Part shown: positions 41,816-51,064 of the stretch, piece by piece
Layout: each line of letters opens with the position of its first letter
How positions within the stretch are numbered: the first letter of the stretch is position 1
From: Actinomadura litoris
Lineage (GTDB): Bacteria; Actinomycetota; Actinomycetes; Streptosporangiales; Streptosporangiaceae
Length of the DNA: 64,000 nucleotides
NCBI RefSeq assembly: GCF_009733595.1
Contig: NZ_WOFH01000002.1
Coordinates: forward strand, 744,001 to 808,000
Reading direction: 5' to 3'
Position numbers and translations under genes: made by a program
The notes under the pieces: model-generated
Told to the model about the DNA's origin: nothing
Seen by the model: the letters and a program-made list of their open reading frames with translations, nothing else
The model's database searches: none

Positions 41816-43943
41816 GGGTGCGGGTCGCGGCGCGCAGGCTCGCGTTCAGGTGCCGCTCGTAGGCCCGCGCCGTGGCCGGGTCCTTGTCGACGAACAGCGC
41901 GTCGTACAGGGCGGGCAGCCGCTGCGTGGCGTAGCCGGTGTCGATGCCGGGCGCGTAGATCTGGTGCCGGTACCAGGGCCGTCCGGGCAGCCCCGCCGAG
42001 GTCAGCAGGTCGCGCTCGGCCTGCATGATCTTGGCGTTGAGGCGGCGGAACTCGGCCGTGTCACCCGCCCGCAGCGCCGCGTCCGCGCGGGCCTGCAACG
42101 CCTCGGCCGCCCGCTCCCACGCCTTGGCCTGGTCGACGTCGCGGGAGACGTCCACGACGACCGTGCCGAGCCGCTTGCGCTGCTCGGCGGTGAAGTCGGC
42201 GAGGTACTGCGCGGTCTCCGTCGCGTACGGGCGGTACCCGAGCGGGACGACGTCGGCGTTGGCCAGCCGCAGCGTCGAGATCCCCACCAGCCGCGTCATC
42301 GCCGCGTGGTACTCCCACGTCGGGTCGCCGAAGTGCGACATCCAGTAGAAGTCGTCGCAGGAGCAGTGGTAGTTGCCCCCCGACCCCGTGGACGACGCGC
42401 CGAGGTCCAGCGCGGGCACGCCGTAGCGCTGGAAGAACGCCTGGAAGTCCGAGCCGCCACCGATCCGGGAGATCGGCGTCCTGCCCTTGTTCTGCGCCTT
42501 CCACGCCTCGTAGAGCGTCCCGTCGGTGCCGGGCCAGCGCACCTCCTTGGACGCGTCCACCACGAACCCGTCCAGCGCGGGCGTCGCGGCCGGGCCGAAG
42601 TTCGAGCCGCCCGCGCCGTCCATGTTGACGTAGGCGACGGCGTTCCGCAGCCGCCCGGCGCGCTCCTCGGCGTACTCGGTGGAGCCGAACAGCCCGTACT
42701 CCTCGCCGTCCCACGTGGCGAGGACGATCGTCCGCTTCGGCCGCCAGCCCTGCTTCAGCAGCGTGCCGAGCGCCCGCCCGACCTGGACCACGTTCTCCGC
42801 GCCGGACAGGTTGTCGGAGCTGCCGTAGGTCCACGCGTCATGGTGCGCGCCGAGGATGACCTCCTGGTCGGGGCGCTCGCTGCCGGGGATGCGCACGGTC
42901 ACGTCCCACAGCGGCCGGACGCTGAACGTGTTCTTCAGATCCAGGTGGACCTGGGTTCCTCCAGGCCCGAACCGGTAGGGGAACTTCAGCCCGCCCTGCC
43001 ACTCCTTCGGGACCTCCGGGCCCGTCAGCGCCTTCAACAGCGGCTCGGCGGCGCCGTAGGAGATCGGCATCGTCGGGACGAGGCCCTTCAGCATCGGCGC
43101 GTCGGCCGGGTCGATCCGGTGCGCGCCCTTCACCGCGGGCCAGCCCGGGGTCTGCGGGTCGCCCGCGGCGAGCTGGATCTGCGCGACGCTGCCGCGCTGG
43201 ATGCCGTCCGCGGGGCGCCACGGCCCCTCCGGGTACACCTTGCCCCGGGTGAACCCGTCGTCGGCCGGGTCGGAGTAGATCAGCACGCCCTTGGCGCCGT
43301 GCCGGGCGGCCTCGCGCGGCTTGATGCCGCGGAAGACCGACCCGTACCGGACGAGGACGATCTTGCCCTTGACCGAGACGCCCTTCTCGGCGAGCAGCGC
43401 GAAGTCCTCGGGCCGCCCGTAGTTGGCGTACACGACCTCGCCCCGCACGTCACCGGACGGCGACATGCCGTTGTGCCCGGGGATGACGTCCTCGAAGTGC
43501 TTCTGCCAGGGGCGCGCCTTCTCCTTCACCGGTAGCGAGACGCGCTGCGGCGCGGTCATCTCGACCTTGACCCGTTTGGGCATCGACAGGTACGCGTAGT
43601 AGGTCTTGACCTCGGGTTGCAGCCCGTAGGACTTGAGCCGCTTGACGATGCGCTGGACGCGCCGCCAGTCGCCGGTCGTGGTCGCGAGCCCGGGCTCGCT
43701 CGCCAGCTCGGCGTCCAGGTCCCGGGCCAGCGTCCCGGACGGGATGCCGCTCAGCAGCTTCTCGTACTGCCGCTCCCATCTGGCGTTCTTCTGGGTGAAG
43801 CCGGCGATCGGCTCGTCCCCGCCGGGCGGGGCCCCGCCCGGCGAGGCGGACGCGGGCGCGACGACCGCGCCGGCGAGGGTGACGGCGAATGTGACGAGCG
43901 GCGCGCAGAGCGCCGCGAGGGCCGGGGTTCGAGAGCGGAACAC
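41805..43943 (-). CDS. secreted M28-family metallopeptidase (glutamate carboxypeptidase II-like)
   Basis: A 712-residue protein with a signal peptide (ALAALCAPLVTFAVTLAGAVVAPASAS). A PA domain at about 150-300 (GKIVLVRYGSVFRGIKPREAARHGAKGVLIY) is inserted before the zinc peptidase core: GAHHDAWTYGSSDNLSGAEN with the His and Asp ligands, ATWDGEEYGLFGSTEYAEE with the catalytic and metal glutamates, and VNMDGAGG. The C-terminal 150 residues form the transferrin-receptor-like dimerisation domain. It trims amino acids from extracellular peptides. Its last 11 bases overlap the convergent mtnA end. Confidence 0.94.
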   Translation of the reverse strand: MFRSRTPALAALCAPLVTFAVTLAGAVVAPASASPGGAPPGGDEPIAGFTQKNARWERQYEKLLSGIPSGTLARDLDAELASEPGLATTTGDWRRVQRIVKRLKSYGLQPEVKTYYAYLSMPKRVKVEMTAPQRVSLPVKEKARPWQKHFEDVIPGHNGMSPSGDVRGEVVYANYGRPEDFALLAEKGVSVKGKIVLVRYGSVFRGIKPREAARHGAKGVLIYSDPADDGFTRGKVYPEGPWRPADGIQRGSVAQIQLAAGDPQTPGWPAVKGAHRIDPADAPMLKGLVPTMPISYGAAEPLLKALTGPEVPKEWQGGLKFPYRFGPGGTQVHLDLKNTFSVRPLWDVTVRIPGSERPDQEVILGAHHDAWTYGSSDNLSGAENVVQVGRALGTLLKQGWRPKRTIVLATWDGEEYGLFGSTEYAEERAGRLRNAVAYVNMDGAGGSNFGPAATPALDGFVVDASKEVRWPGTDGTLYEAWKAQNKGRTPISRIGGGSDFQAFFQRYGVPALDLGASSTGSGGNYHCSCDDFYWMSHFGDPTWEYHAAMTRLVGISTLRLANADVVPLGYRPYATETAQYLADFTAEQRKRLGTVVVDVSRDVDQAKAWERAAEALQARADAALRAGDTAEFRRLNAKIMQAERDLLTSAGLPGRPWYRHQIYAPGIDTGYATQRLPALYDALFVDKDPATARAYERHLNASLRAATRTLTP

Positions 43944-44057
43944 CAGCGTTACCTCCGGATGTTCGCGGGGACGGTGCGCCCGGAACGTACGTCGCGGATC
44001 GGCGAAGATCTAGATCAACTGCCGGATCCGGCCACCGCCCGCGCGGGATCGGCCATC

Positions 44058-46322
44058 ATGATTGTCGTGCCGAGCCCCTCGTCCTCCCCGTCCGCCACGC
44101 CGACCCCCCCGCCTTCGGGGGCGCCCGGAGCGGTGACGCTGGAGGCGGTCCTGGAGCGGGTCACCTACGCCAACGAGGACACCGGCTACACGGTCGCGCG
44201 CGTCGCGACCGACCGGACCGGCGCCGACCTGCTCACCGTCGTCGGCGCGCTGCTCGGCGCGCAGGTCGGCGAGAGCCTGCGGCTCACCGGGCGGTGGCGC
44301 TCGCACCCGAGGTTCGGGCGGCAGTTCGAGGTCGACTCCTACACGACCGTGCTGCCGGCGACCGTGCAGGGCATCCGCCGCTACCTCGGCTCCGGCATGA
44401 TCAAGGGGATCGGGCCGGTGATGGCCGACCGGATGGTCGCGCACTTCGGCACCGACATCCTCCGGATCATCGAGGAGGAGCCCGGCCGGCTCGTCGAGGT
44501 CCCCGGGCTCGGCCCGAAGCGGACCAGGCGCATCGCCGAGGCGTGGGAGGAGCAGAAGGCCATCAAGGAGGTCATGGTCTTCCTCCAGGGCGTCGGCGTC
44601 TCGACCTCGCTCGCCGTGCGGATCTACAAGAAGTACGGGGACGGCTCCATCGACACCGTGCGGCGCGAGCCGTACCGGCTGGCGGCGGACGTGTGGGGCA
44701 TCGGGTTCAAGACGGCCGACACGATCGCGCAGGCCGTCGGCATCCCGCACGACAGCCCCGAGCGGATCAAGGCCGGGCTCCAGTACACGCTGTCGGAGGC
44801 CGCCGACGACGGGCACTGCTTCCTGCCCGAGCCCAACCTGGTGACCTCCGCCGAGAAGATCCTCGGCGTGCCGCGCGAGCTGATCGTCCCGGCGCTGGAC
44901 GAGCTGGCCCGCGAGGAGGGCGTCGTCCGCGAGCCGATCCCCGGCGCGGGGGAGGACGCGGCGACGATCCCCGCCGTCTACCTCGTCCCCTTCCACCGCG
45001 CGGAGCGCTCGCTCGCCCGGGGCCTGCGCGAGCTGCTCGACGCGCCGGAGGACCGGCTGAAGGCGTTCGCGGACGTCGACTGGGACCGCGCGCTCCCGTG
45101 GCTGAAGAAGCGCACCGGCCAGGCGCTCGCCCCCGAGCAGGAGGAGGCCGTCAGGCTCGCGCTCACCTCCAAGGTCGCGGTGCTCACCGGCGGGCCCGGC
45201 TGCGGCAAGAGCTTCACCGTCCGCTCGGTGGTGGAGCTCGCGGCGGCCAAGCGCGCGAGGATCGTGCTGGCGGCGCCGACCGGGCGGGCGGCCAAGCGGC
45301 TCGCCGAGCTGACCGGGCACGAGGCCGCGACCGTCCACCGGCTGCTCCAGCTCCAGCCCGGCGGCGACGCCAAGTTCGACCAGGACAACCCGCTCGACGC
45401 CGACCTCGTGGTCGTCGACGAGAGCTCGATGGTCGACCTGATCCTCGCGAACAAGCTGGTGAAGGCGATCCCGCGCGGCGCGCACCTGCTGCTGGTCGGC
45501 GACGTCGACCAGCTGCCCTCGGTCGGCGCGGGCGAGGTGCTGGCCGACCTGCTCGCGGCCGGGCCGATCCCGCGCGTCCGGCTGACCCGGATCTTCCGGC
45601 AGGCGCAGCGGTCGGGCATCGTCGTCAACGCGCACCGCGTCAACTCCGGCGAGCACCCGCACACGCGCGGCTACGACGACTTCTTCCTGTTCCCCTGCGA
45701 CGAGCAGGAGGAGGCCGCCGAGCTGACCGTGGACGTCGTCGCCCGCCGCATCCCCCGGAAGTTCGGCCTCGACCCGCGCCGCGACGTCCAGGTGCTCGCG
45801 CCGATGCACCGGGGCGCCGCCGGCGCGGGCGCGCTGAACACGCTGCTCCAGGAGGCGCTCACCCCGCACGACGACGCGCGCCCCGAGCGCCGCTACGGCG
45901 GCCGCGTCTTCCGGGTCGGCGACAAGGTCACCCAGCTCCGCAACAACTACGACAAGGGCGAGGCGGGCGTGTTCAACGGGACGGTCGGCGTCGTCACCGC
46001 CGTCTCCCCCGAGGAGCAGACGCTGACCGTCCGCACCGACGAGGACGAGAGCGTCGACTACGCCTTCGACGAGCTGGACGAGCTGACCCACGCCTACGCC
46101 ATCACCATCCACCGCTCGCAGGGCAGCGAGTACCCGGCGGTCGTCATCCCGCTCACGACCGGCGCGTGGACGATGCTGCGCCGCAACCTCCTCTACACCG
46201 GCGTGACCCGCGCGAAGAGGCTGGTCGTGCTGGTGGGGTCGCCGCGCGCGCTCGCGGCGGCGGTCCGCACGGCGGGCGCGGGACGCCGCCACACCGCCCT
46301 CGCCCACCGCCTCAGCCCTTGA
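44058..46322 (+). CDS. recD2: RecD2-type SF1 DNA helicase
   Basis: A 754-residue helicase of the RecD2 family, not part of RecBCD. N-terminal OB and helix-hairpin-helix regions (IRRYLGSGMIKGIGPVMADRMV; VPGLGPKRTRRIAEAWEEQ) precede motif I LTGGPGCGKSFT, motif II VVVDESSMVD, and motif VI-type AYAITIHRSQGSEYPAVVIP followed by LLYTGVTRAKRLVVLVG. It unwinds DNA 5' to 3' in repair. The ATG at 44058 is preferred; the preceding in-frame sequence is intergenic. It is divergent from the M28 peptidase gene by 114 bases. Confidence 0.94.
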   Translation: MIVVPSPSSSPSATPTPPPSGAPGAVTLEAVLERVTYANEDTGYTVARVATDRTGADLLTVVGALLGAQVGESLRLTGRWRSHPRFGRQFEVDSYTTVLPATVQGIRRYLGSGMIKGIGPVMADRMVAHFGTDILRIIEEEPGRLVEVPGLGPKRTRRIAEAWEEQKAIKEVMVFLQGVGVSTSLAVRIYKKYGDGSIDTVRREPYRLAADVWGIGFKTADTIAQAVGIPHDSPERIKAGLQYTLSEAADDGHCFLPEPNLVTSAEKILGVPRELIVPALDELAREEGVVREPIPGAGEDAATIPAVYLVPFHRAERSLARGLRELLDAPEDRLKAFADVDWDRALPWLKKRTGQALAPEQEEAVRLALTSKVAVLTGGPGCGKSFTVRSVVELAAAKRARIVLAAPTGRAAKRLAELTGHEAATVHRLLQLQPGGDAKFDQDNPLDADLVVVDESSMVDLILANKLVKAIPRGAHLLLVGDVDQLPSVGAGEVLADLLAAGPIPRVRLTRIFRQAQRSGIVVNAHRVNSGEHPHTRGYDDFFLFPCDEQEEAAELTVDVVARRIPRKFGLDPRRDVQVLAPMHRGAAGAGALNTLLQEALTPHDDARPERRYGGRVFRVGDKVTQLRNNYDKGEAGVFNGTVGVVTAVSPEEQTLTVRTDEDESVDYAFDELDELTHAYAITIHRSQGSEYPAVVIPLTTGAWTMLRRNLLYTGVTRAKRLVVLVGSPRALAAAVRTAGAGRRHTALAHRLSP

Positions 46323-46358
46323 CGATCGGCCCTTGACGGTCAGTCCTTGACGGTCAGC
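46317..46358. repeat. 14-bp tandem repeat carrying both convergent stop codons
   Basis: Three units at 46317, 46331 and 46345: CCTTGACGATCGGC, CCTTGACGGTCAGT and CCTTGACGGTCAGC. Each holds TGA on the plus strand and, in the last two, TCA (TGA in reverse). The first unit supplies the recD2 stop and the second the stop of the convergent binding-protein gene, only 17 bases apart. Confidence 0.75.
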
Positions 46359-47869
46359 CGGTCCAGGCGCAGGCCGGTGAAGGCGTTCGAGGCGACCCCG
46401 CGCACCCGCTCGGACCACACGAGGTGGTCGTGCGCGGACCACAGCGGCATCGCGGGCATGTCGCGCAGCAGCGCGCTCTCGGCGAGCCGCGCCGGGATCA
46501 CGCCGTCCTCGGCGGACGCGGCCGCCGCCGACTCGCCGAGCAGGCCGGTCGCGTAGCCGTCGGCGTAGCCGGTCCCGGCGTCCAGCAGCGGCGTGAGGGA
46601 CGCGAGCGGCGCGGGGTAGGCGGCCGTGGCGTGGACGGCGTACGGGCCGTCGACCTGGCGGTCGTCCACCGCCTTGCGCAGGTCGGCGACGGGTTGCGGG
46701 CGCGCGTCCAGCCCGAGCTCCTTGCGGAGCTGCTCGGCGACGGCCTTCACCCAGCCCTCGTCGCCCGAGCCCGTCTGGTACCAGATCCGCAGCGGCCCGG
46801 TCAGGCCGCCGGCGTCCTTCAGCGCGGCGGTCGCGGCCTGCGAGTCGTGCAGGCACAGCCGGCACTGGCCGTCGCGGTGCCCCGGCAGGATGCCGGGCGC
46901 GACCAGCGAGTCGGAGGGGGAGTACTGGTGGCCGAGCACGCCCTCGGTCACCGCCGGGCGGTCGATCGCCATCGACAGCGCCGTCCGCACGGTGGGCGAG
47001 GCCAGCCGCTCCACCGGCGCGGGGAACCCCAGGTAGGTCATGCTCCGGCCGGGGACGGCGAGGTGCCGGCGGCGGAAGTCGGTGTCCATCGACTCGTGCC
47101 GCGCGGGCGGGACCCCGGTCGCGACGTCCAGGTCACCGCCCTGGACGGCGTTGTACTGGCGCGCCGCGTCCGGCATCGCCTTGACCACGACCTCGCGGCC
47201 GCCGGACGGGCGCCGCAGCACGATCTCCGCGCCGGTCCGCGCCGTGATCCGCAGCGGGCCGTTGCCGACCGGCAGGCGCGCGTAGGACGCCCAGTCCCGC
47301 GACCTGAGCACGCCGTCCGGCAGCGGCAGGAACGCCGGGTCGCCGAGCAGCGCCGGGAACCCGCTCAGCGGGCCGTCGAGCGTGACCTCGAAGGTCCGGT
47401 CGTCCTTGACCTTCAGGCCCGCGACGCCGTCCGCGCCCGGCTCGCGGGCGCCCTTCACCCGCGCGACGTCGGTGAACAGCCGCGCGCCCGCCCACCTCTC
47501 GCGCAGGACGGCCGTCCAGGCGTCGGTGAACGAGCGCGAGGTGACCGGTGTGCCGTCGGAGAACCGGCCGCCGGGGCGCAGCCGCACCGTCCAGACCTTC
47601 CGGTCGCCGCTCGTCACCGACTCGGCGGCGCCCGGGACGGGCGCGCCCGAGGCCGGGTCGTAGGTCATCAGGCCCGTCCACACGGCGTTCGCGATCATGC
47701 GGCCGGTCGCGTCGCGGACGTCGCCGGGCAGCAGCGTCGCGGGCGCCGCCGCGCCGACCGAGATCCGCGGGTCGGCGGGATCGCTCCACGCCTTGAGCGC
47801 CACGACCGGCGCCACCAGCATCACGACGGCGCCGGTGACCAGGGCGGCGGTGCGCGGGGCGCTCTTCAA
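46340..47869 (-). CDS. orphan oligopeptide-type ABC substrate-binding protein (SBP family 5)
   Basis: A 509-residue SBP_bac_5 protein. A membrane-type N-terminal signal (TAALVTGAVVMLVAPVVALKAW) has no lipobox cysteine, so it may stay anchored or be released. Family segments: ANAVWTGLMTYDP, WTVRLRPGGRFSDGTPVTSRSF, RQYNAVQGGDLDVATG and RTALSMAIDRPAV. The TTG at 47869 is the start, preceded by GGGAGAGG. No permease or ATPase genes are nearby, so it must share a transporter encoded elsewhere, or act as a sensor. Confidence 0.9.
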   Translation of the reverse strand: MKSAPRTAALVTGAVVMLVAPVVALKAWSDPADPRISVGAAAPATLLPGDVRDATGRMIANAVWTGLMTYDPASGAPVPGAAESVTSGDRKVWTVRLRPGGRFSDGTPVTSRSFTDAWTAVLRERWAGARLFTDVARVKGAREPGADGVAGLKVKDDRTFEVTLDGPLSGFPALLGDPAFLPLPDGVLRSRDWASYARLPVGNGPLRITARTGAEIVLRRPSGGREVVVKAMPDAARQYNAVQGGDLDVATGVPPARHESMDTDFRRRHLAVPGRSMTYLGFPAPVERLASPTVRTALSMAIDRPAVTEGVLGHQYSPSDSLVAPGILPGHRDGQCRLCLHDSQAATAALKDAGGLTGPLRIWYQTGSGDEGWVKAVAEQLRKELGLDARPQPVADLRKAVDDRQVDGPYAVHATAAYPAPLASLTPLLDAGTGYADGYATGLLGESAAAASAEDGVIPARLAESALLRDMPAMPLWSAHDHLVWSERVRGVASNAFTGLRLDRLTVKD

Positions 47870-48088
47870 CGGCCTCTCCCGGGAGGTCGGGGGCGGGACG
47901 CCGGGAAGCGTACGGCACCGCCGGGCGGCGGCGGAAGAGCGACCATGGGCCTACCGGCCCCCCGATCATGACAGGCATCATCTGCCCTTACGCTCCTGTT
48001 GCCAATTCGTGACATACCGCCCTGTTGATCACGGTTCGCCTACTCGTCACACTGACGCTGCGCAGATCGTTTCGAAAGTGAGGCGCCC

Positions 48089-49546
48089 ATGCCACCCCGC
48101 GACAACCCCCGCAGCTCGCGCCGGGCACGACGGCTGGCCCAGGGCGGTGGCGCCGTCGCGGCGTCGCTGGCACTGATGGCCGGCACCGCCTGGGCATGCC
48201 CGCCCGAGCCCGGCGCCCCGCCGAGCGGGGCCAAGGCCGAGGCGCAGAGCGAAGGCTCCGGCGGCCATTCCGGCCACTACCACCGCGCCGGCGCCACGAC
48301 CACCGAGCGCTCGGAGTCGATCAAGAACGTGCGGCGCGTCGGCGGCGTCCCGGACGCCAAGGGCGCCATCTCGCTGATGTTCATCGACTACGGGCACGGC
48401 CGCCACAAGCGCACGGTGATGTACGCGACCGGCCAGTTCGGGCTCAAGGCCTACGACATCACCGCCGACCCCCGCGTCCCCAAGCTGGTCGGGCAGCTCA
48501 ACATGCCCGGCATGTGGGAGACCGAGGACACCGACTTCGACCCCAAGCGCAAGATCATTTACCTGTCCCGTGACCCGCGCGCGTTCGGCGGCACCACCGC
48601 CACCGGCGAGTCCGGCGTGTACGTCATCGACGCCTCGCGGCCCGAGAGCCTGCGGCAGATCACCTACGTGCAGGTCCCGGCCGGGCACACCACCACGTGC
48701 GTCAACGACTGCCAGTACCTGTGGACGGGCGGCCCGTCCAAGGCGAGCTGGATGCCCGCCGACTGGGGCGGCCGGCCCGTGTGGGTCACCGACGTCCGCA
48801 ACCCGGCCAAGCCGGTCGTCCACAAGGACCCGATCGATACCGGGCGCAACGACGGCAAGACCGACTACACCCACGACATCCAGGTCGACTCCGACGGCGT
48901 CGCGTGGGCGTCCGGGCGCGGCGGCGTCCGCGGCTACCACACCACCGGCCGCCACTACGACCCGCTGAAGCGCACGTGGCGCCGCGCGAGCGCCGTCGAC
49001 CCCGTCCCCTACGCGGGCGGCGGGCTCGACGAGGCCACGACGAACTCCACGTTCATGCACAACAGCTACCGGGCCGTCGGCCGCACCCGGAACCAGGCCG
49101 CCGACCCGCGCCGCTGGGGCAACGGGAAGCTGCTGTTCGTCACCGAGGAGACGTTCAACGAGGGCTGCGCCAACGACGGCCTGCTCGTCATCGCCTCGCT
49201 GCGCGGCTCCTACGACGGCCAGGGCTGGCGTTCCACGCCGGAGAAGAAGTTCCGCCTCCAGACGGTCGCCACCTGGGGCGTCGCGGGCAAGGAGGGCAGC
49301 GACCCCGATCCGAAGCAGGACGACTGCTCGGCGCACTACTTCGACGTCCGCGACGGCGTGATCGCCCAGTCGTTCTACTCGCAGGGCACTCGCTTCCTGG
49401 ACGTCCGCGACCCCACCAACCCGCGGCAGATCGCCTACTACCGGCCCGCCGACGCGGCGTCCTGGCAGCCGTACTGGCACGGCAGGTACGTCTACGTCGC
49501 CGACAACACCCGGGGCATCGACGTCCTGGAGCCGACCTTCCGCTGA
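48089..49546 (+). CDS. secreted LVIVD-repeat beta-propeller protein
   Basis: A 485-residue exported protein. The N-terminus is arginine-rich (SSRRARRLAQ) then hydrophobic (GAVAASLALMAGTAWA), possibly a Tat signal. The mature part has a His/Gly-rich stretch (GGHSGHYHRAG) and propeller blades of the LVIVD type, for example FGLKAYDITADPRVPKLVGQ, GVYVIDASRPESLRQITYV, PVWVTDVRNPAKPVV and TRFLDVRDPTNPRQIAYY. Such proteins are extracellular and may bind ligands or carry hydrolytic activity; no catalytic site is evident. Several cysteines suggest disulfides. Confidence 0.88.
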   Translation: MPPRDNPRSSRRARRLAQGGGAVAASLALMAGTAWACPPEPGAPPSGAKAEAQSEGSGGHSGHYHRAGATTTERSESIKNVRRVGGVPDAKGAISLMFIDYGHGRHKRTVMYATGQFGLKAYDITADPRVPKLVGQLNMPGMWETEDTDFDPKRKIIYLSRDPRAFGGTTATGESGVYVIDASRPESLRQITYVQVPAGHTTTCVNDCQYLWTGGPSKASWMPADWGGRPVWVTDVRNPAKPVVHKDPIDTGRNDGKTDYTHDIQVDSDGVAWASGRGGVRGYHTTGRHYDPLKRTWRRASAVDPVPYAGGGLDEATTNSTFMHNSYRAVGRTRNQAADPRRWGNGKLLFVTEETFNEGCANDGLLVIASLRGSYDGQGWRSTPEKKFRLQTVATWGVAGKEGSDPDPKQDDCSAHYFDVRDGVIAQSFYSQGTRFLDVRDPTNPRQIAYYRPADAASWQPYWHGRYVYVADNTRGIDVLEPTFR

Positions 49547-49560
49547 CTCCCCCCACCCGC

Positions 49561-49599
49561 GCGGAGGCCCGTCCCAACCCCCCAGGGGCGGGTCTCCGC
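49561..49599. terminator. hairpin terminator between convergent genes
   Basis: GCGGAGGCCCGTCCC (49561-49575) pairs with GGGGCGGGTCTCCGC (49585-49599) through 15 positions including two G-U pairs, with a 9-base loop. It lies 15 bases after the LVIVD stop and 40 bases beyond the stop of the convergent gene. A smaller CGGCGG-ATG-CCGCCG stem follows near 49617-49630. Confidence 0.8.
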
Positions 49600-49638
49600 C
49601 CCCCGCCCCCGCTGTCGGCGGATGCCGCCGGCGGAGTG

Positions 49639-50949
49639 CTAGCGGTGGTAGTGGTAGGGGCTGTCGGAGTCCCGGGCGTTGCGCTCGGCGGCGGCCACCG
49701 CCGACTCGGCGGCCCTGCGCAGCCGGTGCCCCGCCTGCCGGACGACCTGCACCGGCCGCTCCGGCAGGTGCCGGGTCGCGTCGCGGTGCCGCCGCCAGTG
49801 CTCGCGGGCGCGTGCGCGGCGCTCGACCCGCAGGTGCCCGAGCAGCCGGTCGAGGTTCATCGTGACCTCCCCGTACAGCGGCCACGGGTCGCCTGAGGCG
49901 GCGCGCTCGTGCAGTTCCCGCGTCAGCCGCGCGCGGCGCTCCCGCGCGATGTCGACGCGGACCTCCAGGTCCTGCTCGGCCTTGAACGGGCGGGCGTCGC
50001 GGTCCAGGTCGGAGCGGGCGAGCCGGCCGTAGGCGGCGATGCTCTCGGCGATGCCGGCGAGGGCGTCGGCGAGCTTGGGGCGCAGCACCGGGTCGGTGAG
50101 CAGCCGCCCGTGCCGGCCGAGCCGCTCGTCGTCGGCCAGCGACCGGGTCAGCCCGCGCAGCGACAGTGTGAAGTGCTCCATGGTCTCGACGGCGTCGCGC
50201 AGCGCGACGCCCGCGTCCACCAGCCGCCGCGCGCGGGGGTTGAGCCGGACGCTCTCCTCGGCCGCGCCGAGCGCCTGGTCGGTGCGGGCGAGGTCGCGGG
50301 CGAGCCGCTCCGCCTGGTCCTGCCAGCGCGCGGCCTGGCCGGGCTCCGGCTCGCGGTCCAGGCCGCCCGCGATGTCCTCGATCAGCTCGCGCAGCCGCTC
50401 GGCGATGGACTGGACGGCCTCCTCGGCGGGACGCACCCGCACCGAGGGCACCAGCAGCGTCGCCGCGAGCCCGGTCGCCGCGCCGATCAGCGTCTCCAGG
50501 AACCGCTCGGCCGCGCCCGACTCGCTCGCCGCGCCCAGCGCGAAGATCAGCATCGTGCTGATCGGCACTTCGAGGATGTGCTCGCCGAGCCGGAGCACGT
50601 TCCCGATGACCAGCGCGGCGCCGATCGCGAGCCCGAGGCTCCACCAGGAGAACCCGACGGTACTGGCGAACAGCACCGCCACCAGCACCCCCGAGGTCAC
50701 CGACGCGACCCGCAGCACGCTCGACTTGATCGTCTCGTACACCGAGTACTGGACGACGAGGAGCGCGGTCAGCGGTGCCAGCAGCGGCTGCGGACCGCCC
50801 TCGGGCAGCAGCGCCAGCGCCAGCACGAACGCGGCGACGGCGGTGAGGGTCAGGCGGGCGATGCGGTAGGCGGTGGGCAGCGCCTCCGTCGCCACCTGGA
50901 TCGGCGGTGGACGGTCGGTACGGTCTCGGCGAAGGAACGCGAGCGGCAT
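49639..50949 (-). CDS. FUSC-type (aromatic acid exporter-like) membrane protein
   Basis: A 436-residue protein: about six hydrophobic segments within the first 170 residues (LTAVAAFVLALALLP; PLLAPLTALLVVQYSVY; VLVAVLFASTVGFSWWSL; GLAIGAALVIGNVLRL; ISTMLIFALGA; LIGAATGLAATLLV), then a long helical, charged cytoplasmic tail ending in a His/Tyr-rich YHYHR. This is the pattern of the FUSC/ArAE family. The ATG at 50949 is my choice; a GTG at 51015 would add 22 proline-rich residues. The transported compound is unknown. Confidence 0.85.
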   Translation of the reverse strand: MPLAFLRRDRTDRPPPIQVATEALPTAYRIARLTLTAVAAFVLALALLPEGGPQPLLAPLTALLVVQYSVYETIKSSVLRVASVTSGVLVAVLFASTVGFSWWSLGLAIGAALVIGNVLRLGEHILEVPISTMLIFALGAASESGAAERFLETLIGAATGLAATLLVPSVRVRPAEEAVQSIAERLRELIEDIAGGLDREPEPGQAARWQDQAERLARDLARTDQALGAAEESVRLNPRARRLVDAGVALRDAVETMEHFTLSLRGLTRSLADDERLGRHGRLLTDPVLRPKLADALAGIAESIAAYGRLARSDLDRDARPFKAEQDLEVRVDIARERRARLTRELHERAASGDPWPLYGEVTMNLDRLLGHLRVERRARAREHWRRHRDATRHLPERPVQVVRQAGHRLRRAAESAVAAAERNARDSDSPYHYHR

Positions 50950-51064
50950 CGTGGCAATCGGGTGTGGGGTCGTGGACTGTGGTGGGGCGCCCGGTCGGAC
51001 GACCGGACATTTCACCCAATGGGGTTCAGGTCCCCGATCCTTCCCGTCCTAAAGCAAAAACCGG

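Noticed and set aside
44058..46322. RecD subunit of RecBCD
   Set aside because: The N-terminal helix-hairpin-helix region, length and lack of recB/recC neighbours indicate the stand-alone RecD2 type.
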